The notes under the pieces: generated by a model
The model's input: the letters and a program-made list of their open reading frames with translations, nothing else
Told to the model about the DNA's origin: nothing
The model's database searches: none
Position numbers and translations under genes: made by a program
Shown: positions 1-9,709 of the stretch, in pieces
Numbering within the stretch: position 1 is the stretch's first letter
How the letters are laid out: each line of letters starts with the position of its first letter
Source of the DNA: Actinomycetota bacterium
GTDB taxonomy: Bacteria > Actinomycetota > Acidimicrobiia > Acidimicrobiales > RAAP-2
Length of the DNA: 64,000 bases
Direction of reading: 5' to 3'
NCBI GenBank assembly: GCA_009699875.1
Contig: WLNI01000001.1
Coordinates: forward strand, 744,001-808,000

Positions 1-67
1 CCTTGGCGTTCCCGCTCATGCGACCACGCTGTTGTTTACGGTAGCGAACCTTACGAGGCATCAACAT
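1..67 (-). CDS. rplP: Ribosomal protein uL16, N-terminal part (runs off the window)
   Basis: Only the first 22 codons are inside the window. They read MLMPRKVRYRKQQRGRMSGN and then AK, the canonical uL16 start, including the RGRMSGNAK block. The protein sits at the base of the central protuberance of the 50S subunit near the tRNA-binding sites. The ATG at 67 gives the usual MLMPR start; a second in-frame ATG lies at 61. It follows the rpsC stop by 2 bases, the standard S10-operon order. Partial because of the window edge, not because of a mutation. Confidence 0.93.
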   Translation of the reverse strand, partial: MLMPRKVRYRKQQRGRMSGNAK

Positions 68-69
68 GA

Positions 70-1053
70 CTAGTCGTTCTCCCTCTTGAAGTGAGGCGTC
101 TCGTGATGCTCATGAAGGGTACGTCGTTCAATCTCTTCTTCTTCAGCCAAGCGACGCTCTAACTCATCAGGCTCAGCTGGCGTTGCGACGAGATCCTTGA
201 TTGGCTCTTCGAGACTTGCCTCATCATCGATTTCGATTGGGTTCTCAGTCTCAACGACGGCACCCGGCTCTGGCATCTCCGCCTTTCGACGGCCTCCACC
301 TGCAGTCACGAGTCGTCGTGGACCTTCAGGTGCGGCGGGAGCGACGACGCCACCCATGCCTGAAGTTTCACCAACGGCCATTGCTGCTTCCTTGGTGATC
401 TTGTCTTCAATAGAAACCTTGTACGGAAGGATGTCGCCTTTGTAGATCCATACCTTGACGCCAACTTTTCCGGTCCCGGTCGCTGCTTCACGGAAGCCGT
501 AGTCAATGTCAGCTCTGAGGGTGTGAAGAGGAACTCGTCCTTCTCGGTACTGCTCTTTCCGACTCATTTCCGCTCCACCTAGTCGGCCTGAGCACTGGAC
601 CTTGATCCCAAGTGCTCCAGCTTTTTGGACGGTCTGAATCGCACGCTTCATTGCTCGACGGAAGGCAACACGACGAGCCAACTGGTCGCAGATCCCTTGG
701 GCAATCAGTGCAGCGTCTAACTCAGGTTGTTTGATCTCTTGGATGTTGAGCTGAATTCGATTCGGGAGTCCCGTGATCTCTTCGAGCTTCTTCTTCAGAC
801 GGTCCGCTTCTGCTCCCCGTCGACCAATGACAATTCCAGGACGAGCCGTGTGAATATCAATACGAATTCGATCACGAGTCCGCTCAACTTCAATACGACT
901 CACCGCAGCTGTTTCGAGCTGCTTGGTCAGGTAGTCACGAATCTTCCAGTCTTCAACAACGAACTCTTTGTAGTTGCGTTCTTCAAACCAACGCGACTTC
1001 CAATCAGTCGTCACGCCGAGGCGGAAACCGTATGGGTTTACTTTCTGGCCCAT
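70..1053 (-). CDS. rpsC: Ribosomal protein uS3 with long acidic C-terminal tail
   Basis: Small-subunit protein at the mRNA entry channel. The start [13 protein letters not shown], the KH domain with [12 protein letters not shown] (about residues 78-90) and the C-terminal domain with [12 protein letters not shown] (about 153-164) are all present. At 327 residues it is about 60 to 115 longer than most bacterial S3 proteins. The extra part, from about residue 225 on, is first Gly/Pro-rich and then Glu/Asp-rich (EEEEIERR), ending HFKREND. It shares one base with the rplV stop (TAATG), so translation is probably coupled. The tail is an extension seen here; its function is unknown. Confidence 0.97.
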   Translation of the reverse strand: MGQKVNPYGFRLGVTTDWKSRWFEERNYKEFVVEDWKIRDYLTKQLETAAVSRIEVERTRDRIRIDIHTARPGIVIGRRGAEADRLKKKLEEITGLPNRIQLNIQEIKQPELDAALIAQGICDQLARRVAFRRAMKRAIQTVQKAGALGIKVQCSGRLGGAEMSRKEQYREGRVPLHTLRADIDYGFREAATGTGKVGVKVWIYKGDILPYKVSIEDKITKEAAMAVGETSGMGGVVAPAAPEGPRRLVTAGGGRRKAEMPEPGAVVETENPIEIDDEASLEEPIKDLVATPAEPDELERRLAEEEEIERRTLHEHHETPHFKREND

Positions 1054-1820
1054 TACTTGCCCTTCTCTTCAGACTCGGCGTCATCATCTTTGGACGCCGT
1101 TGCCTTCTTGGTCGTCTTCTTGGTGGCCTTCGTGGCCTTCTTGGTCGTCTTCTTTGCCGCGGCCTTCGCAGGCTTGGCGTCTTCTTGATCAGCCTCTTCG
1201 CTCACGCTTTCGTCCTGATCGGCCTCTTCGACAATGTCGGTCTCGACAACGACGGTCTCGTCAACAGCGACTGTTGACTCGATCTCTTCCTCGTTCTCTC
1301 CAACCTCGTCATCAATTGCTTCGATCTCCGCTTCACGAGCGGCATCTCGTCGACGCCCTCGCTGTTGCTGATCAGCACGTCGCTGTGACTCAGCAACTCG
1401 ACGTGAACGCTGTGTTCCCGCAGCTTGTCGCGCGGCCAAACGGCGCTCTAAACGATCTTCTGGCAAACGATCAACAATCACCGTGATGTGACATGTCCGT
1501 TTACGAATCTTCGTGGCGCGTCCACGTGCTCGAGGACGCCACCGCTTCATGGTCGTTCCTTCGTCGGCATACGCCGCTGCAACGTAGAGGTCGTCAGAAT
1601 TTTGACCATCGTTGTGCACTGCGTTCGCAACAGCGGACGCGAGGACCTTCGAAATCACACGAGCAGCTTCTCGCTCGGTTCCATTCAAAATCTCAGCGGC
1701 AAGGTCGACGCTCTCGCCTCGAATCAAGTTAAGAACTTGTCGGGCCTTTGATGCTGACATGTGATAGTGCCGCAAGACCGCTTTGGTCCCTGGACGTTCG
1801 TTGGTCTTTACACCAGTCAT
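1053..1820 (-). CDS. rplV: Ribosomal protein uL22 with about 130-residue low-complexity tail
   Basis: The first roughly 115 residues are a normal uL22: helix-forming [18 protein letters not shown] and the tunnel hairpin around [19 protein letters not shown], which lines the nascent-peptide exit tunnel. Total length is 255 residues against about 110-130 in most bacteria. The rest is an Arg/Gln-rich linker, then an acidic stretch (EENEEE-like, [16 protein letters not shown]), then a Lys/Ala/Thr repeat tail ([19 protein letters not shown]). The tail resembles histone-like basic tails in composition. It lies in the S10 operon between rpsS (2 bases upstream) and rpsC (1-base overlap). Confidence 0.96.
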   Translation of the reverse strand: MTGVKTNERPGTKAVLRHYHMSASKARQVLNLIRGESVDLAAEILNGTEREAARVISKVLASAVANAVHNDGQNSDDLYVAAAYADEGTTMKRWRPRARGRATKIRKRTCHITVIVDRLPEDRLERRLAARQAAGTQRSRRVAESQRRADQQQRGRRRDAAREAEIEAIDDEVGENEEEIESTVAVDETVVVETDIVEEADQDESVSEEADQEDAKPAKAAAKKTTKKATKATKKTTKKATASKDDDAESEEKGK

Positions 1821-1822
1821 CT

Positions 1823-2101
1823 CTAGCGTCTCCCGACCTTCTCTTGTCCAGCGTGGAATCGGAAGGTACGCGTGGGAGCAAACTCACCAAGCTTGTGACC
1901 AACCATTGATTCGGTCAAAAAGACGGGAACGTGACGACGTCCATCATGAACAGCAATGGTGTGACCCACCATGTCCGGAATGATGGTGCTTCTGCGTGAC
2001 CATGTCTTGATGACTCGCTTCTCGTTGGTCTCGTTCAAAACGTCGACCTTCTTGAGCAAGTGCTCGTCCACAAATGGTCCTTTTTTGAGGCTTCTTGGCA
2101 T
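1823..2101 (-). CDS. rpsS: Ribosomal protein uS19
   Basis: 92 residues, normal length. It starts [15 protein letters not shown] and contains the conserved core [20 protein letters not shown] and the end [14 protein letters not shown]. uS19 forms a complex with uS13 in the 30S head and contacts the A-site finger bridge. It lies between rplB (12 bases upstream) and rplV (2 bases downstream), the standard S10-operon position, and is translated as part of the polycistronic message. Confidence 0.97.
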   Translation of the reverse strand: MPRSLKKGPFVDEHLLKKVDVLNETNEKRVIKTWSRRSTIIPDMVGHTIAVHDGRRHVPVFLTESMVGHKLGEFAPTRTFRFHAGQEKVGRR

Positions 2102-2113
2102 AATCGAATCTCC

Positions 2114-2950
2114 CTAGCGCCGTGATCCGCGTGTACGGCGTCGACGGACGATGAGCTTGTCGGACTGCTTTTTCCCTGCACGAGTTCGACCTTCTGGCTG
2201 ACCCCATGGCGACACTGGGTGACGACCACCCGAGGACTTGCCCTCTCCACCACCGAGTGGGTGGTCGACCGGGTTCATTGCCACACCACGTGTCTGAGGG
2301 CGAACACCCTTCCAACGGTTTCGGCCAGCTTTTCCGATCTTGATCAGTTCGAATTCAGCGTTACCAACCACGCCAAGGGTCGCACGACAATCAATCGGCA
2401 CTCGACGCATTTCTGTTGAAGGGAGTCGAAGTGTGGCGTAGCCACCATCCTTGGCAACAAGTTGAATACTCATACCTGCGCCACGGGCCATCTTGCCGCC
2501 GCCACCAGGACGAAGCTCCACGTTGTGGATCACTGAACCAGTTGGGATGTAGCGCATGGGCAAGGAGTTCCCAACTCGAATGTCGGAACCTTGACCATTT
2601 TGCAGCTTGTCGCCAACTTTGAGACCAGCTGGGCACAAGATGTATCGCTTTTCACCATCGTGATAGTTCAACAACGCGATTCGAGCATTCCGGTTGGGGT
2701 CATACTCAATCGTGGCAACCGTCGCGGGAATGCCATCTTTGTTTCGCTTGAAGTCAATGATTCGGTACTGCTGCTTGTGACCACCACCACGGTGACGAGA
2801 TGTCTTTCGCCCATGAGCGTTTCGACCACCGGACTTCGGCTTCGGCGCGAGCAGTGACTTTTCTGGTTTTCGAGTCGTGAGCTCAGAGAAGTCTGAGACG
2901 GTCTGGAACCGACGACCCGGGCTGGTTGGTTTACGTGAACGAAGTGCCAT
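2114..2950 (-). CDS. rplB: Ribosomal protein uL2
   Basis: 278 residues, full length. It starts [15 protein letters not shown] and contains [19 protein letters not shown], the RNA-binding SH3-like core, and the C-terminal block [22 protein letters not shown] with the conserved His near the peptidyl-transferase centre (MNPVDHPHGGG in most species; here the second His position is Leu, DHPLGGG). uL2 is needed for subunit joining and peptidyl transfer. It lies between rplW and rpsS in the S10 operon. The His-to-Leu reading comes directly from the translated sequence. Confidence 0.96.
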   Translation of the reverse strand: MALRSRKPTSPGRRFQTVSDFSELTTRKPEKSLLAPKPKSGGRNAHGRKTSRHRGGGHKQQYRIIDFKRNKDGIPATVATIEYDPNRNARIALLNYHDGEKRYILCPAGLKVGDKLQNGQGSDIRVGNSLPMRYIPTGSVIHNVELRPGGGGKMARGAGMSIQLVAKDGGYATLRLPSTEMRRVPIDCRATLGVVGNAEFELIKIGKAGRNRWKGVRPQTRGVAMNPVDHPLGGGEGKSSGGRHPVSPWGQPEGRTRAGKKQSDKLIVRRRRTRGSRR

Positions 2951-2964
2951 TGAAATCCGACTCT

Positions 2965-3255
2965 CTAACTCTCGAACAGATCGATCTTGTCGCCGGCGGC
3001 CAACGTGACAAAGGCTCGCTTTGTGTTGGGACGAGAACCAACAGTGTTGGTCCGGCGGTTCTTGGTGGTCTTGCCTTTACGATTCAATGTGTTGACGTTG
3101 GTCACTTTGACGCCAAAGGCTTTTTCGACGGCATTGCGCACGTCAATTTTCGTGGCGTCTTTTTCAACGACGAATACGTACGTTCCTTTGTCCATTAATC
3201 CATAGGTCTTCTCTGAGACCACTGGCTGGATGAGGACTGACATTGGGTCATGCAT
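2965..3255 (-). CDS. rplW: Ribosomal protein uL23
   Basis: 96 residues, normal length. The core [20 protein letters not shown] and the [11 protein letters not shown] loop identify uL23, the exit-tunnel protein that docks trigger factor and SRP. The start at 3255 overlaps the rplD stop by one base (TGATG). An internal Met at codon 5 (MSVLIQP) is an alternative start, but overlap coupling favours the upstream one. Confidence 0.96.
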   Translation of the reverse strand: MHDPMSVLIQPVVSEKTYGLMDKGTYVFVVEKDATKIDVRNAVEKAFGVKVTNVNTLNRKGKTTKNRRTNTVGSRPNTKRAFVTLAAGDKIDLFES

Positions 3256-3941
3256 CAGGCACTCTCCTTCGTCGAGTTGGCCGTCGGCAAGGTCTCATCG
3301 GTAAAGAGAACCCAGTCGGTGGCAAGAATGTCATAGGCGTTGATCTCACCGGCTGCGATCATCGTGATCTGCGAGAGATTTCTAAAACTCAATGCTGCGT
3401 TGAAGTCTTCGTCGCCCAAGACAACGAGCACTTTGCCTTCAAGGCCAAGGGCCGTGAGTGCCGCAATCGCATCTTTTGTCTTCGGCTCATCCCAGGTGAA
3501 ACTGTCGATCAACGCAACTCGATCTTCCGACGCACGGTCCGAAAGGGCCGAACGCAGAGCAAGTCGAACCATCTTCTTTGGCGTGGCTTGTGCGTAACTA
3601 CGAGGCTTCGGTCCGAGCGCCACGCCACCACCAACTTGGTTCGGGGAACGACTTGAACCTTGACGAGCTCGACCAGTTCCCTTTTGGCGGAATGGCTTGG
3701 CCCCTCCACCGCGAACTTCAGCACGAGTCAGCGTGGACTGGGTCCCAGATCGTTTGGCCGCAAGTTGGGCCGTAATCACTTGGTGCAGAACTGCTTTGTT
3801 GGGTTCGATCCCAAAGAGTTCTGGGTCGAGATCAACTTTGCCAAGGACCTTGCCAGAAAGATCTTTACGCTCGACCGTTCGCTTGACGGGAGTCGCTCGC
3901 TCTTTCTTAACAGGACCTCGAAGCGTCATCATCTCACTCAC
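3255..3941 (-). CDS. rplD: Ribosomal protein uL4
   Basis: 228 residues. The diagnostic internal loop TRAEVRGGGAKPFRQKGTGRARQGSSRSP penetrates the exit tunnel constriction. The first roughly 30 residues (MSEMMTLRGPVKKERATPVKRT) are a modest N-terminal extension over the E. coli protein. In several bacteria uL4 represses its own operon; whether it does so here through the structured gap before rplC is untested. The start overlaps the rplC stop by 4 bases (ATGA). Confidence 0.96.
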   Translation of the reverse strand: MSEMMTLRGPVKKERATPVKRTVERKDLSGKVLGKVDLDPELFGIEPNKAVLHQVITAQLAAKRSGTQSTLTRAEVRGGGAKPFRQKGTGRARQGSSRSPNQVGGGVALGPKPRSYAQATPKKMVRLALRSALSDRASEDRVALIDSFTWDEPKTKDAIAALTALGLEGKVLVVLGDEDFNAALSFRNLSQITMIAAGEINAYDILATDWVLFTDETLPTANSTKESA

Positions 3942-4606
3942 TTCGAACCCCCAGCTTTCCCGGCAGCCGCAGCGACCTTCACGGAGTTCCGAAGAACGAC
4001 CACGCCACCTCGAGGACCAGGCACTGCGCCCTTTACAAGAACAACTTGTCGTTCAGGATCCGCACCGATGATCTCTAAGTTTGTGGTCGTCACTTGTTGT
4101 CCACCCATGCGACCGGCCATCCGCGTTCCCTTGAAGACTCGACCAGGTGTCGCACACCCGCCGATAGATCCAGGAACTCGGTGGGCTTTGTGGTTACCGT
4201 GTGACGCGCCTTGCCCTTTGAAGTTGTGACGCTTCATACCTCCAGCAAAGCCTTTTCCCTTTGAAACTGCTGTGGCGTCAATACGCTCACCTTTTTCAAA
4301 AATCTCTGCGGTGATCTCTTGACCGACCGTGTAGTCACCGACATTTTCCAAACGGAGCTCCAAGAGCTTCTTCCCAGCATCAACGCCAGCTGCGCCAAAG
4401 TGACCGGCCTCGGGTTTGTTGAGAAGACCTTCACGACGCGTTCCCCAGGTCACCTGAAGAGCGGAGTAGCCGTCGGACTCGGGTGTCTTGACTTGCACCA
4501 CGCGGACAGGCGCGACTTTGACCACTGTCACGGGGATCGAACGATTTTCGTCGTCCCAGACCTGTGTCATGCCAACCTTCTCGCCGACAATCGCCTTCGT
4601 TGCCAC
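3938..4606 (-). CDS. rplC: Ribosomal protein uL3
   Basis: The open frame extends upstream to 4822, but homology starts only at a GTG at 4606 (MATKAIVGEKVGMTQVWDDE), preceded by an AAAGG-type ribosome site, giving 222 residues, the family length. The core KRHNFKGQGASHGNHKAHR and PGRVFKGTRMAGRMGGQQVT carries the Gln that is methylated in E. coli uL3. uL3 is an early 23S assembly protein beside the peptidyl-transferase centre. Unlike its tightly packed neighbours it is preceded by a 257-base hairpin-rich gap. Confidence 0.95.
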   Translation of the reverse strand: MATKAIVGEKVGMTQVWDDENRSIPVTVVKVAPVRVVQVKTPESDGYSALQVTWGTRREGLLNKPEAGHFGAAGVDAGKKLLELRLENVGDYTVGQEITAEIFEKGERIDATAVSKGKGFAGGMKRHNFKGQGASHGNHKAHRVPGSIGGCATPGRVFKGTRMAGRMGGQQVTTTNLEIIGADPERQVVLVKGAVPGPRGGVVVLRNSVKVAAAAGKAGGSK

Positions 4607-4863
4607 GGTGCAACCTTTCTTGTTCGTTCTTGGCGCTTCGGCAACTACGCCGACACGCCAACGCTCCGCTCGGGATTCCCCGAGCGGAGCGCTCGAAATA
4701 GTTCGGCTCGGTGTCCCTGATTTCTCAGGCTGCCGAGCACATCGTCTGTGCGAAAATCGATTTCCCGATTTCCGGTCCCCACCCCAAAGGGCAGGGCTTT
4801 CTACTCTAGACCCTCCAGGCACGAACCGCCACCTGAGGCGCCTCGACCAGAACGACCGTCGAA
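4607..4863 (-). promoter_or_regulatory. Structured untranslated region between rpsJ and rplC
   Basis: This gap is unusually long for the operon and carries at least three hairpins. Listed by position: a short AAATCG/CGATTT stem near 4757-4776; a two-level hairpin at 4706-4738 with outer arms GCTCGG/CCGAGC and inner arms CCTGA/TCAGG around a TTTC loop; and a perfect 13-bp GC-rich stem with a 4-base loop (left arm 4662-4674, right arm 4679-4691). No T run follows on the coding strand, so a simple intrinsic terminator is unlikely. Candidate roles are an autogenous uL3/uL4 leader, an RNA-processing site or an internal promoter region. Confidence 0.6.
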
Positions 4864-5172
4864 TTACTGGATTTTGATCTCGATATCGACACCCGCTGGC
4901 AGATCGAGCCGCTGAAGCGAATCGACCGTCTTTGGGGTGTGCTCGATAATGTCCACAAGTCGCTTGTGGACCCGCATTTCGAAGTGCTCACGAGAGTCTT
5001 TGTACTTGTGAGGCGAACGAATCACGGTGTAGCGGTGCTTCTCGGTTGGCAAAGGAATAGGACCTTGAATCTTGGCCTGGGTTCGAAGAACCGTCTGGAC
5101 GATCTTCTCGGTCGATTGATCGAGAATTTCGTGATCGTAGGCTTTGAGCCTGATTCGGATCTTCTGGGCCAT
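4864..5172 (-). CDS. rpsJ: Ribosomal protein uS10 / NusE
   Basis: 102 residues, exact family length. It starts [20 protein letters not shown] and carries the loop [29 protein letters not shown] that contacts 16S rRNA. As NusE it also bridges NusG to the ribosome and joins the antitermination complex with NusB. It follows tuf by 38 bases, an organisation seen in many bacteria where str and S10 operons are fused, and is separated from rplC by a structured gap. Confidence 0.97.
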   Translation of the reverse strand: MAQKIRIRLKAYDHEILDQSTEKIVQTVLRTQAKIQGPIPLPTEKHRYTVIRSPHKYKDSREHFEMRVHKRLVDIIEHTPKTVDSLQRLDLPAGVDIEIKIQ

Positions 5173-5211
5173 GAGGTGGGGGTCTCTTCCTGAGTCTTCG
5201 TGAAGTTCGAG

Positions 5212-6399
5212 CTACTTGAGAATCTTGGTGACTCGACCTGCACCGACGGTTCGTCCACCCTCACGGATGGCGAAACGAAGACCTTCGTCCATAGCGATGG
5301 GCTTGCCTAGTTCAACGGTCATCTCGGTGTTGTCACCGGGCATCACCATCTCGGTGCCTGAAGGCAGGGAGATTGAACCAGTCACGTCCGTCGTACGGAA
5401 GTAGAACTGCGGTCGGTAGTTCGAGAAGAATGGCTTGTGACGGCCACCCTCTTCTTTGGTCAGCACGTAGACGCTGGCGTCAAAGTTCGTGTGAGGAGTG
5501 ATGGACCCTGGCTTGCAGAGAACCTGACCACGCTCAACGTCTTCTTTCTTCGTTCCACGAAGAAGGACTCCGACATTGTCACCGGCTTGACCTTGGTCAA
5601 GAAGCTTTCGGAACATTTCAATTCCGGTCACGGTCGTCTTCTCGGTGTCCTTGAGACCAACGATCTCAACTTCATCACCGACGTTGACGATTCCCTGCTC
5701 AACTTTTCCGGTCACCACGGTGCCACGACCAGTGATGGACATGACGTCCTCAACAGGCATCAAGAATGGCTTAGCGATGTCACGCTCTGGCTCTGGGATG
5801 TAGGAGTCCACTGACGCCATCAGCTCAAGAATCTTGGCTGACCACTCGGCGTCACCTTCAAGGGCCTTCAGCGCTGAAACGCTGATGATTGGGGTGTCGT
5901 CGCCTGGGAACTCGTACTCGTTCAAGAGTTCACGGATTTCCATCTCCACGAGCTCAAGAAGCTCTGGGTCGTCAACGGTGTCGGACTTGTTCAGTGCGAC
6001 CACGATGAAGGGAACGCCAACCTGGCGAGCAAGCAGCACGTGCTCTCGCGTCTGAGGCATAGGACCGTCAGCAGCCGAGACCACAAGAATGGCACCGTCG
6101 ACCTGCGCCGCACCGGTGATCATGTTCTTGATGTAGTCAGCGTGACCTGGCATGTCCACGTGGGCATAGTGACGGTTCTCCGTCTCGTACTCAACGTGAG
6201 CAATCGAAATCGTGATACCACGCTGACGCTCTTCAGGCGCCTTGTCGATCATGTCGAATGGGGTGAACTCGGTCCCAGGGTTTGCTTCTGACAGCACCTT
6301 GGTGATTGCGGCAGTCAGCGTTGTCTTTCCATGGTCAATGTGACCCATAGTTCCGACGTTGACGTGCGGCTTATTTCGCTCGAACTTCTGCTTGGCCAT
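5212..6399 (-). CDS. tuf: Elongation factor Tu
   Basis: GTPase that delivers aminoacyl-tRNA to the ribosome. The ATG at 6399 ([19 protein letters not shown]) gives 395 residues; the open frame upstream to 6450 has no homology. P-loop GHIDHGKTT at 19-27, switch [10 protein letters not shown] with the catalytic His, NKSD and [10 protein letters not shown] for guanine binding, then beta-barrel domains 2 and 3. Most actinobacteria have Ala before PGH and E. coli has Cys; here it is Met. It lies between fusA and rpsJ. Several Arg codons are CGA even in this presumably very highly expressed gene. Confidence 0.98.
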   Translation of the reverse strand: MAKQKFERNKPHVNVGTMGHIDHGKTTLTAAITKVLSEANPGTEFTPFDMIDKAPEERQRGITISIAHVEYETENRHYAHVDMPGHADYIKNMITGAAQVDGAILVVSAADGPMPQTREHVLLARQVGVPFIVVALNKSDTVDDPELLELVEMEIRELLNEYEFPGDDTPIISVSALKALEGDAEWSAKILELMASVDSYIPEPERDIAKPFLMPVEDVMSITGRGTVVTGKVEQGIVNVGDEVEIVGLKDTEKTTVTGIEMFRKLLDQGQAGDNVGVLLRGTKKEDVERGQVLCKPGSITPHTNFDASVYVLTKEEGGRHKPFFSNYRPQFYFRTTDVTGSISLPSGTEMVMPGDNTEMTVELGKPIAMDEGLRFAIREGGRTVGAGRVTKILK

Positions 6400-6551
6400 T
6401 TTTCGGGAACCTCTCCCTGGTATCGGGCGGAATCCTTTCGGACCCGCCATGTCGTTTGTTACTTAACTTTGCTTTCCTCATCCTCACCGCCGGCGAAACT
6501 GCCCCGCTGGCACTGATTCCAAGATCTTGATGTCGGGCTCCCCCGATGGGC

Positions 6552-8651
6552 CTACTCCCCAGTCGCCCGAGCAATGATTTCTTTCGAAACCGCCTCAGGA
6601 ACCTCGTTGTAAGCCTGGAACTGCATCGAGTACGTAGCTCGACCCTGCGTACGAGATCGCAGATCGGTAGCGTAGCCGAACATATCGGCCAAGGGAACCT
6701 GGGCATGAATTACCTGGCTATTTCCCCGCTGATCCATGCCTTCGACCCGTCCTCGACGAGAGGAGAGGTCGCCAATCACGTCACCCATGTAATCATCCGG
6801 AGTCACGACCTCAACGGCCATCACCGGCTCTAAAAGTACTGGTTTTGCTGCCCGACAAGCCTTTTTGATCGCCAAAGAACCAGCGATTTTGAAGGCCATT
6901 TCTGAGGAGTCCACGTCGTGGTACGAGCCATAGGTCAGCGTCACCTTGAGATCCACCATGGGATAACCGGCCAAGACCCCCGAGGTGAGCGCTTCGCGCA
7001 TTCCCGCATCGACCGAGGGGATGTACTCCTTCGGGATCACACCGCCGGTGATGCCGTCCACGAACTCGTAGCCTCCCCCTGGGCCTGTGGGCTCCAGGGT
7101 GATCACGACGTGGCCATACTGGCCCTTTCCACCGGTCTGGCGGACGTACTTCTCTTCGATCTTCTCGACCTTGTTTCGAATGGTCTCTCGGTAGGCCACT
7201 TGGGGCTTTCCAACGTTGGCGTCCACACTGAACTCTCGGAGCATTCGGTCAACGAGAACTTCGAGGTGAAGCTCACCCATTCCAGAAATCACGGTCTGGT
7301 TCGTCTCTTCATCAGAGCGCACTCGGAAAGTGGGGTCTTCCTCGCTCAGTGAGTACAACGCCTTCGAAAGCTTGTCCTGGTCAGCCTTGGTCTTGGGCTC
7401 AACCGCCACGTGGATCACCGGTTCTGGGAACTCGAGCGCTTCAAGGATCACTGGATTGCCAGGATCCGAAAGCGTGTCACCCGTGGTGGTCTGCTTGAGA
7501 CCCACCGCAGCGATGATGTCACCGGTTCGGACGACGTCGACGTCTTCTCGGCTGTTGGCGTGCATCTGCAAGAGACGCCCAATCCGCTCTTTCTTGCCCT
7601 TCGTCGTGTTTTCAACGGTGCCACCTTTTTCCAAGGTTCCCGAGTACACCCGCAGGTAGGTCAGTTTTCCAACGTACGGGTCCGTCATGATCTTGAATGC
7701 CAATGCGGAGAACGGTGCGTCGTCTTTGGGCTCACGCACGACTTCCTCTTCAGCCTTCCCTGGCTTGAGTCCCACCGTCGGTGGGATGTCGAGCGGCGAA
7801 GGGAGGAAGTCGACGACGGCGTCAAGCATTGGCTGAACACCTTTGTTTTTGAATGCTGATCCACACAGGATAGGAACGATGGCGTTGGCCAACGTTCCAG
7901 TTCGAAGTGCGGCTTTCAAGTCGTCTGCGGTGATTTCTTCGTCGGAGAGGTACTTCTCCATAACGTTGTCATCAAAGTTTGAAACAACGTCAACCAAGTT
8001 ATGACGAGCCTCTTCGGTTGCCGTCACCATGTTTTCAGGGATGGGAACTTCTTTGAACTCTTCGCCCATTCCTTCTTCCCAGACAAGAGCCCGATTGCCC
8101 ACGAGGTCGACAACGCCGAGGAAGTCACCTTCAGCACCGATGGGAAGCTGAATGACGGCGGTCACGCAGTCAAGGCGGTCAATAATCATCTCAACACAAC
8201 GAGCGAAGTCCGCGCCGGTTCGGTCCATCTTGTTCACGAAACAGATTCGAGGCACTTCATACTTATTGGCTTGTCGCCAGACGGTTTCGGTTTGGGGCTC
8301 AACCCCGGCAACTGCGTCAAAGACTGCGACCGCGCCGTCAAGGACTCGCAAAGATCGCTCGACTTCAACGGTGAAGTCAACGTGGCCTGGCGTGTCAATG
8401 ATGTTGATGGTGTGATCGTTCCAAATACAGGTGGTCGCAGCAGAGGTAATGGTGATTCCACGCTCTTGCTCTTGGACCATCCAGTCCATGGTGGCGGCAC
8501 CTTCGTGCACCTCACCGATCTTGTAGTTCTTTCCCGTGTAGTAGAGAATCCGTTCAGTCGTCGTGGTTTTACCCGCGTCGATGTGAGCCATGATGCCGAT
8601 GTTTCGTGTTCGCTCCAGAGGAGCTTGGCGGGGAGGAAGTGCGTCTGCCAT
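6552..8651 (-). CDS. fusA: Elongation factor G
   Basis: 699 residues, full length. It starts with a short leader then [22 protein letters not shown] (P-loop), switch region [38 protein letters not shown] (guanine specificity), then domains II to V, including [16 protein letters not shown] in domain IV. It catalyses ribosomal translocation and, with RRF, recycling. A 152-base gap to tuf and a 52-base gap to rpsG are the only spacers. Domain IV and the C-terminal [14 protein letters not shown] are of the canonical EF-G1 type. Confidence 0.98.
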   Translation of the reverse strand: MADALPPRQAPLERTRNIGIMAHIDAGKTTTTERILYYTGKNYKIGEVHEGAATMDWMVQEQERGITITSAATTCIWNDHTINIIDTPGHVDFTVEVERSLRVLDGAVAVFDAVAGVEPQTETVWRQANKYEVPRICFVNKMDRTGADFARCVEMIIDRLDCVTAVIQLPIGAEGDFLGVVDLVGNRALVWEEGMGEEFKEVPIPENMVTATEEARHNLVDVVSNFDDNVMEKYLSDEEITADDLKAALRTGTLANAIVPILCGSAFKNKGVQPMLDAVVDFLPSPLDIPPTVGLKPGKAEEEVVREPKDDAPFSALAFKIMTDPYVGKLTYLRVYSGTLEKGGTVENTTKGKKERIGRLLQMHANSREDVDVVRTGDIIAAVGLKQTTTGDTLSDPGNPVILEALEFPEPVIHVAVEPKTKADQDKLSKALYSLSEEDPTFRVRSDEETNQTVISGMGELHLEVLVDRMLREFSVDANVGKPQVAYRETIRNKVEKIEEKYVRQTGGKGQYGHVVITLEPTGPGGGYEFVDGITGGVIPKEYIPSVDAGMREALTSGVLAGYPMVDLKVTLTYGSYHDVDSSEMAFKIAGSLAIKKACRAAKPVLLEPVMAVEVVTPDDYMGDVIGDLSSRRGRVEGMDQRGNSQVIHAQVPLADMFGYATDLRSRTQGRATYSMQFQAYNEVPEAVSKEIIARATGE

Positions 8652-8703
8652 GAGTCCAGTCTCTTTATTCGGGGGAAATTAAACCTTTACGTTGTATCGC
8701 TTC

Positions 8704-9174
8704 CTACCAGCGGTAGTGAGCGAATGCCTTGTTTGATTCAGCCATCTTGTGTAAGTCCTCACGGCGCTTGACTGAGGCACCGACACCGTTCGAAGCGTCA
8801 AGAATTTCATTCGCAAGACGCTCTGCCATCGTCTTTTCACGACGTGACTGCGAGAAGCCAACGAGCCAACGAATTGCCAACGTGGTTGCTCGACGGGGTC
8901 GAACTTCAACGGGGACTTGGTAGGTTGCGCCACCAACTCGGCGGCTCCGGACTTCAAGCTCGGGTCGAACGTTTTCAACCGCACGCTTCAACACCGCGAC
9001 AGGGTCGGAGTCAGTGCGTTCTTTGACGGTGTCAAGAGCGGTGTAAATAATTCGCTCAGCAACAGTGCGCTTTCCTCGTGAAAGGATTTTGTTGGTGAAC
9101 TGAGTCACCAGCACAGATCGGTAGACCGGATCTGGCGCGAGTTCTCGACGGACAGCAGGACCTTTTCTTGGCAT
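8704..9174 (-). CDS. rpsG: Ribosomal protein uS7
   Basis: 156 residues, normal length. It starts [20 protein letters not shown] and contains [26 protein letters not shown], the rRNA-binding surface of the primary assembly protein of the 30S head. It ends NKAFAHYRW. In E. coli uS7 represses the str operon; no such site was looked for in detail here. The start overlaps the rpsL stop by one base (TGATG), so the pair is probably coupled. Confidence 0.97.
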   Translation of the reverse strand: MPRKGPAVRRELAPDPVYRSVLVTQFTNKILSRGKRTVAERIIYTALDTVKERTDSDPVAVLKRAVENVRPELEVRSRRVGGATYQVPVEVRPRRATTLAIRWLVGFSQSRREKTMAERLANEILDASNGVGASVKRREDLHKMAESNKAFAHYRW

Positions 9175-9545
9175 CAGGCTTCTTTCTTGGCGCCGTAACG
9201 GCTTCGAGCTTGGGCACGGTCACGAACACCAGAGGTGTCCAGTGCGCCACGGATGACTTTGTAGCGAACACCCGGGAGGTCTTTGACTCGACCACCACGG
9301 ACAAGAACGATGGAGTGCTCTTGGAGGTTGTGCCCGACACCTGGAATGTACGCCGTGATCTCAACACCACTGGTCAAACGCACACGCGCTACTTTTCTCA
9401 GTGCGGAGTTCGGCTTCTTCGGCGTCGTGGTGTACACACGGGTACACACTCCTCGACGCTGTGGCGCGCCTTTCAAAGCTGGCGTCTTTGTTTTCGACGT
9501 CTTCGCCTTGCGTCCTTTTCGGACGAGTTGCTCAATTGTGGGCAC
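9174..9545 (-). CDS. rpsL: Ribosomal protein uS12
   Basis: 123 residues. It starts [13 protein letters not shown] and contains [17 protein letters not shown] and [18 protein letters not shown]. Lys43 and Lys88, the two positions where streptomycin resistance usually arises, are both wild type, so this protein looks streptomycin-sensitive. uS12 sits at the decoding centre and monitors codon-anticodon pairing. It is separated from rpoC by 164 bases in which no strong structure was noticed, and is coupled to rpsG. Confidence 0.97.
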   Translation of the reverse strand: MPTIEQLVRKGRKAKTSKTKTPALKGAPQRRGVCTRVYTTTPKKPNSALRKVARVRLTSGVEITAYIPGVGHNLQEHSIVLVRGGRVKDLPGVRYKVIRGALDTSGVRDRAQARSRYGAKKEA

Positions 9546-9709
9546 GCGCTACCTCTGGGCTCTCTTTGTAAAATTCGGGGGGTTCAACTTCATCCGCGAA
9601 CCCGACTCTCGCCGTGACGCAGGATTGACCATGTTAGGCGCAGAATTCAAGGGTCGTCCAACGGAGGGATCGAAACTCATTGCGTTCTCTGAGTTGGAGA
9701 CCATCAGAC

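Noticed and set aside
727-1486. Long plus-strand frames over rpsC and rplV
   Set aside because: They are antisense shadows of ribosomal genes; low-complexity Lys/Glu tails make long open frames on the other strand. No homology.
4607-4822. N-terminal extension of rplC in the open frame
   Set aside because: Residues before MATKAIVGEK have no uL3 homology, lie in the hairpin region and lack a ribosome site upstream.
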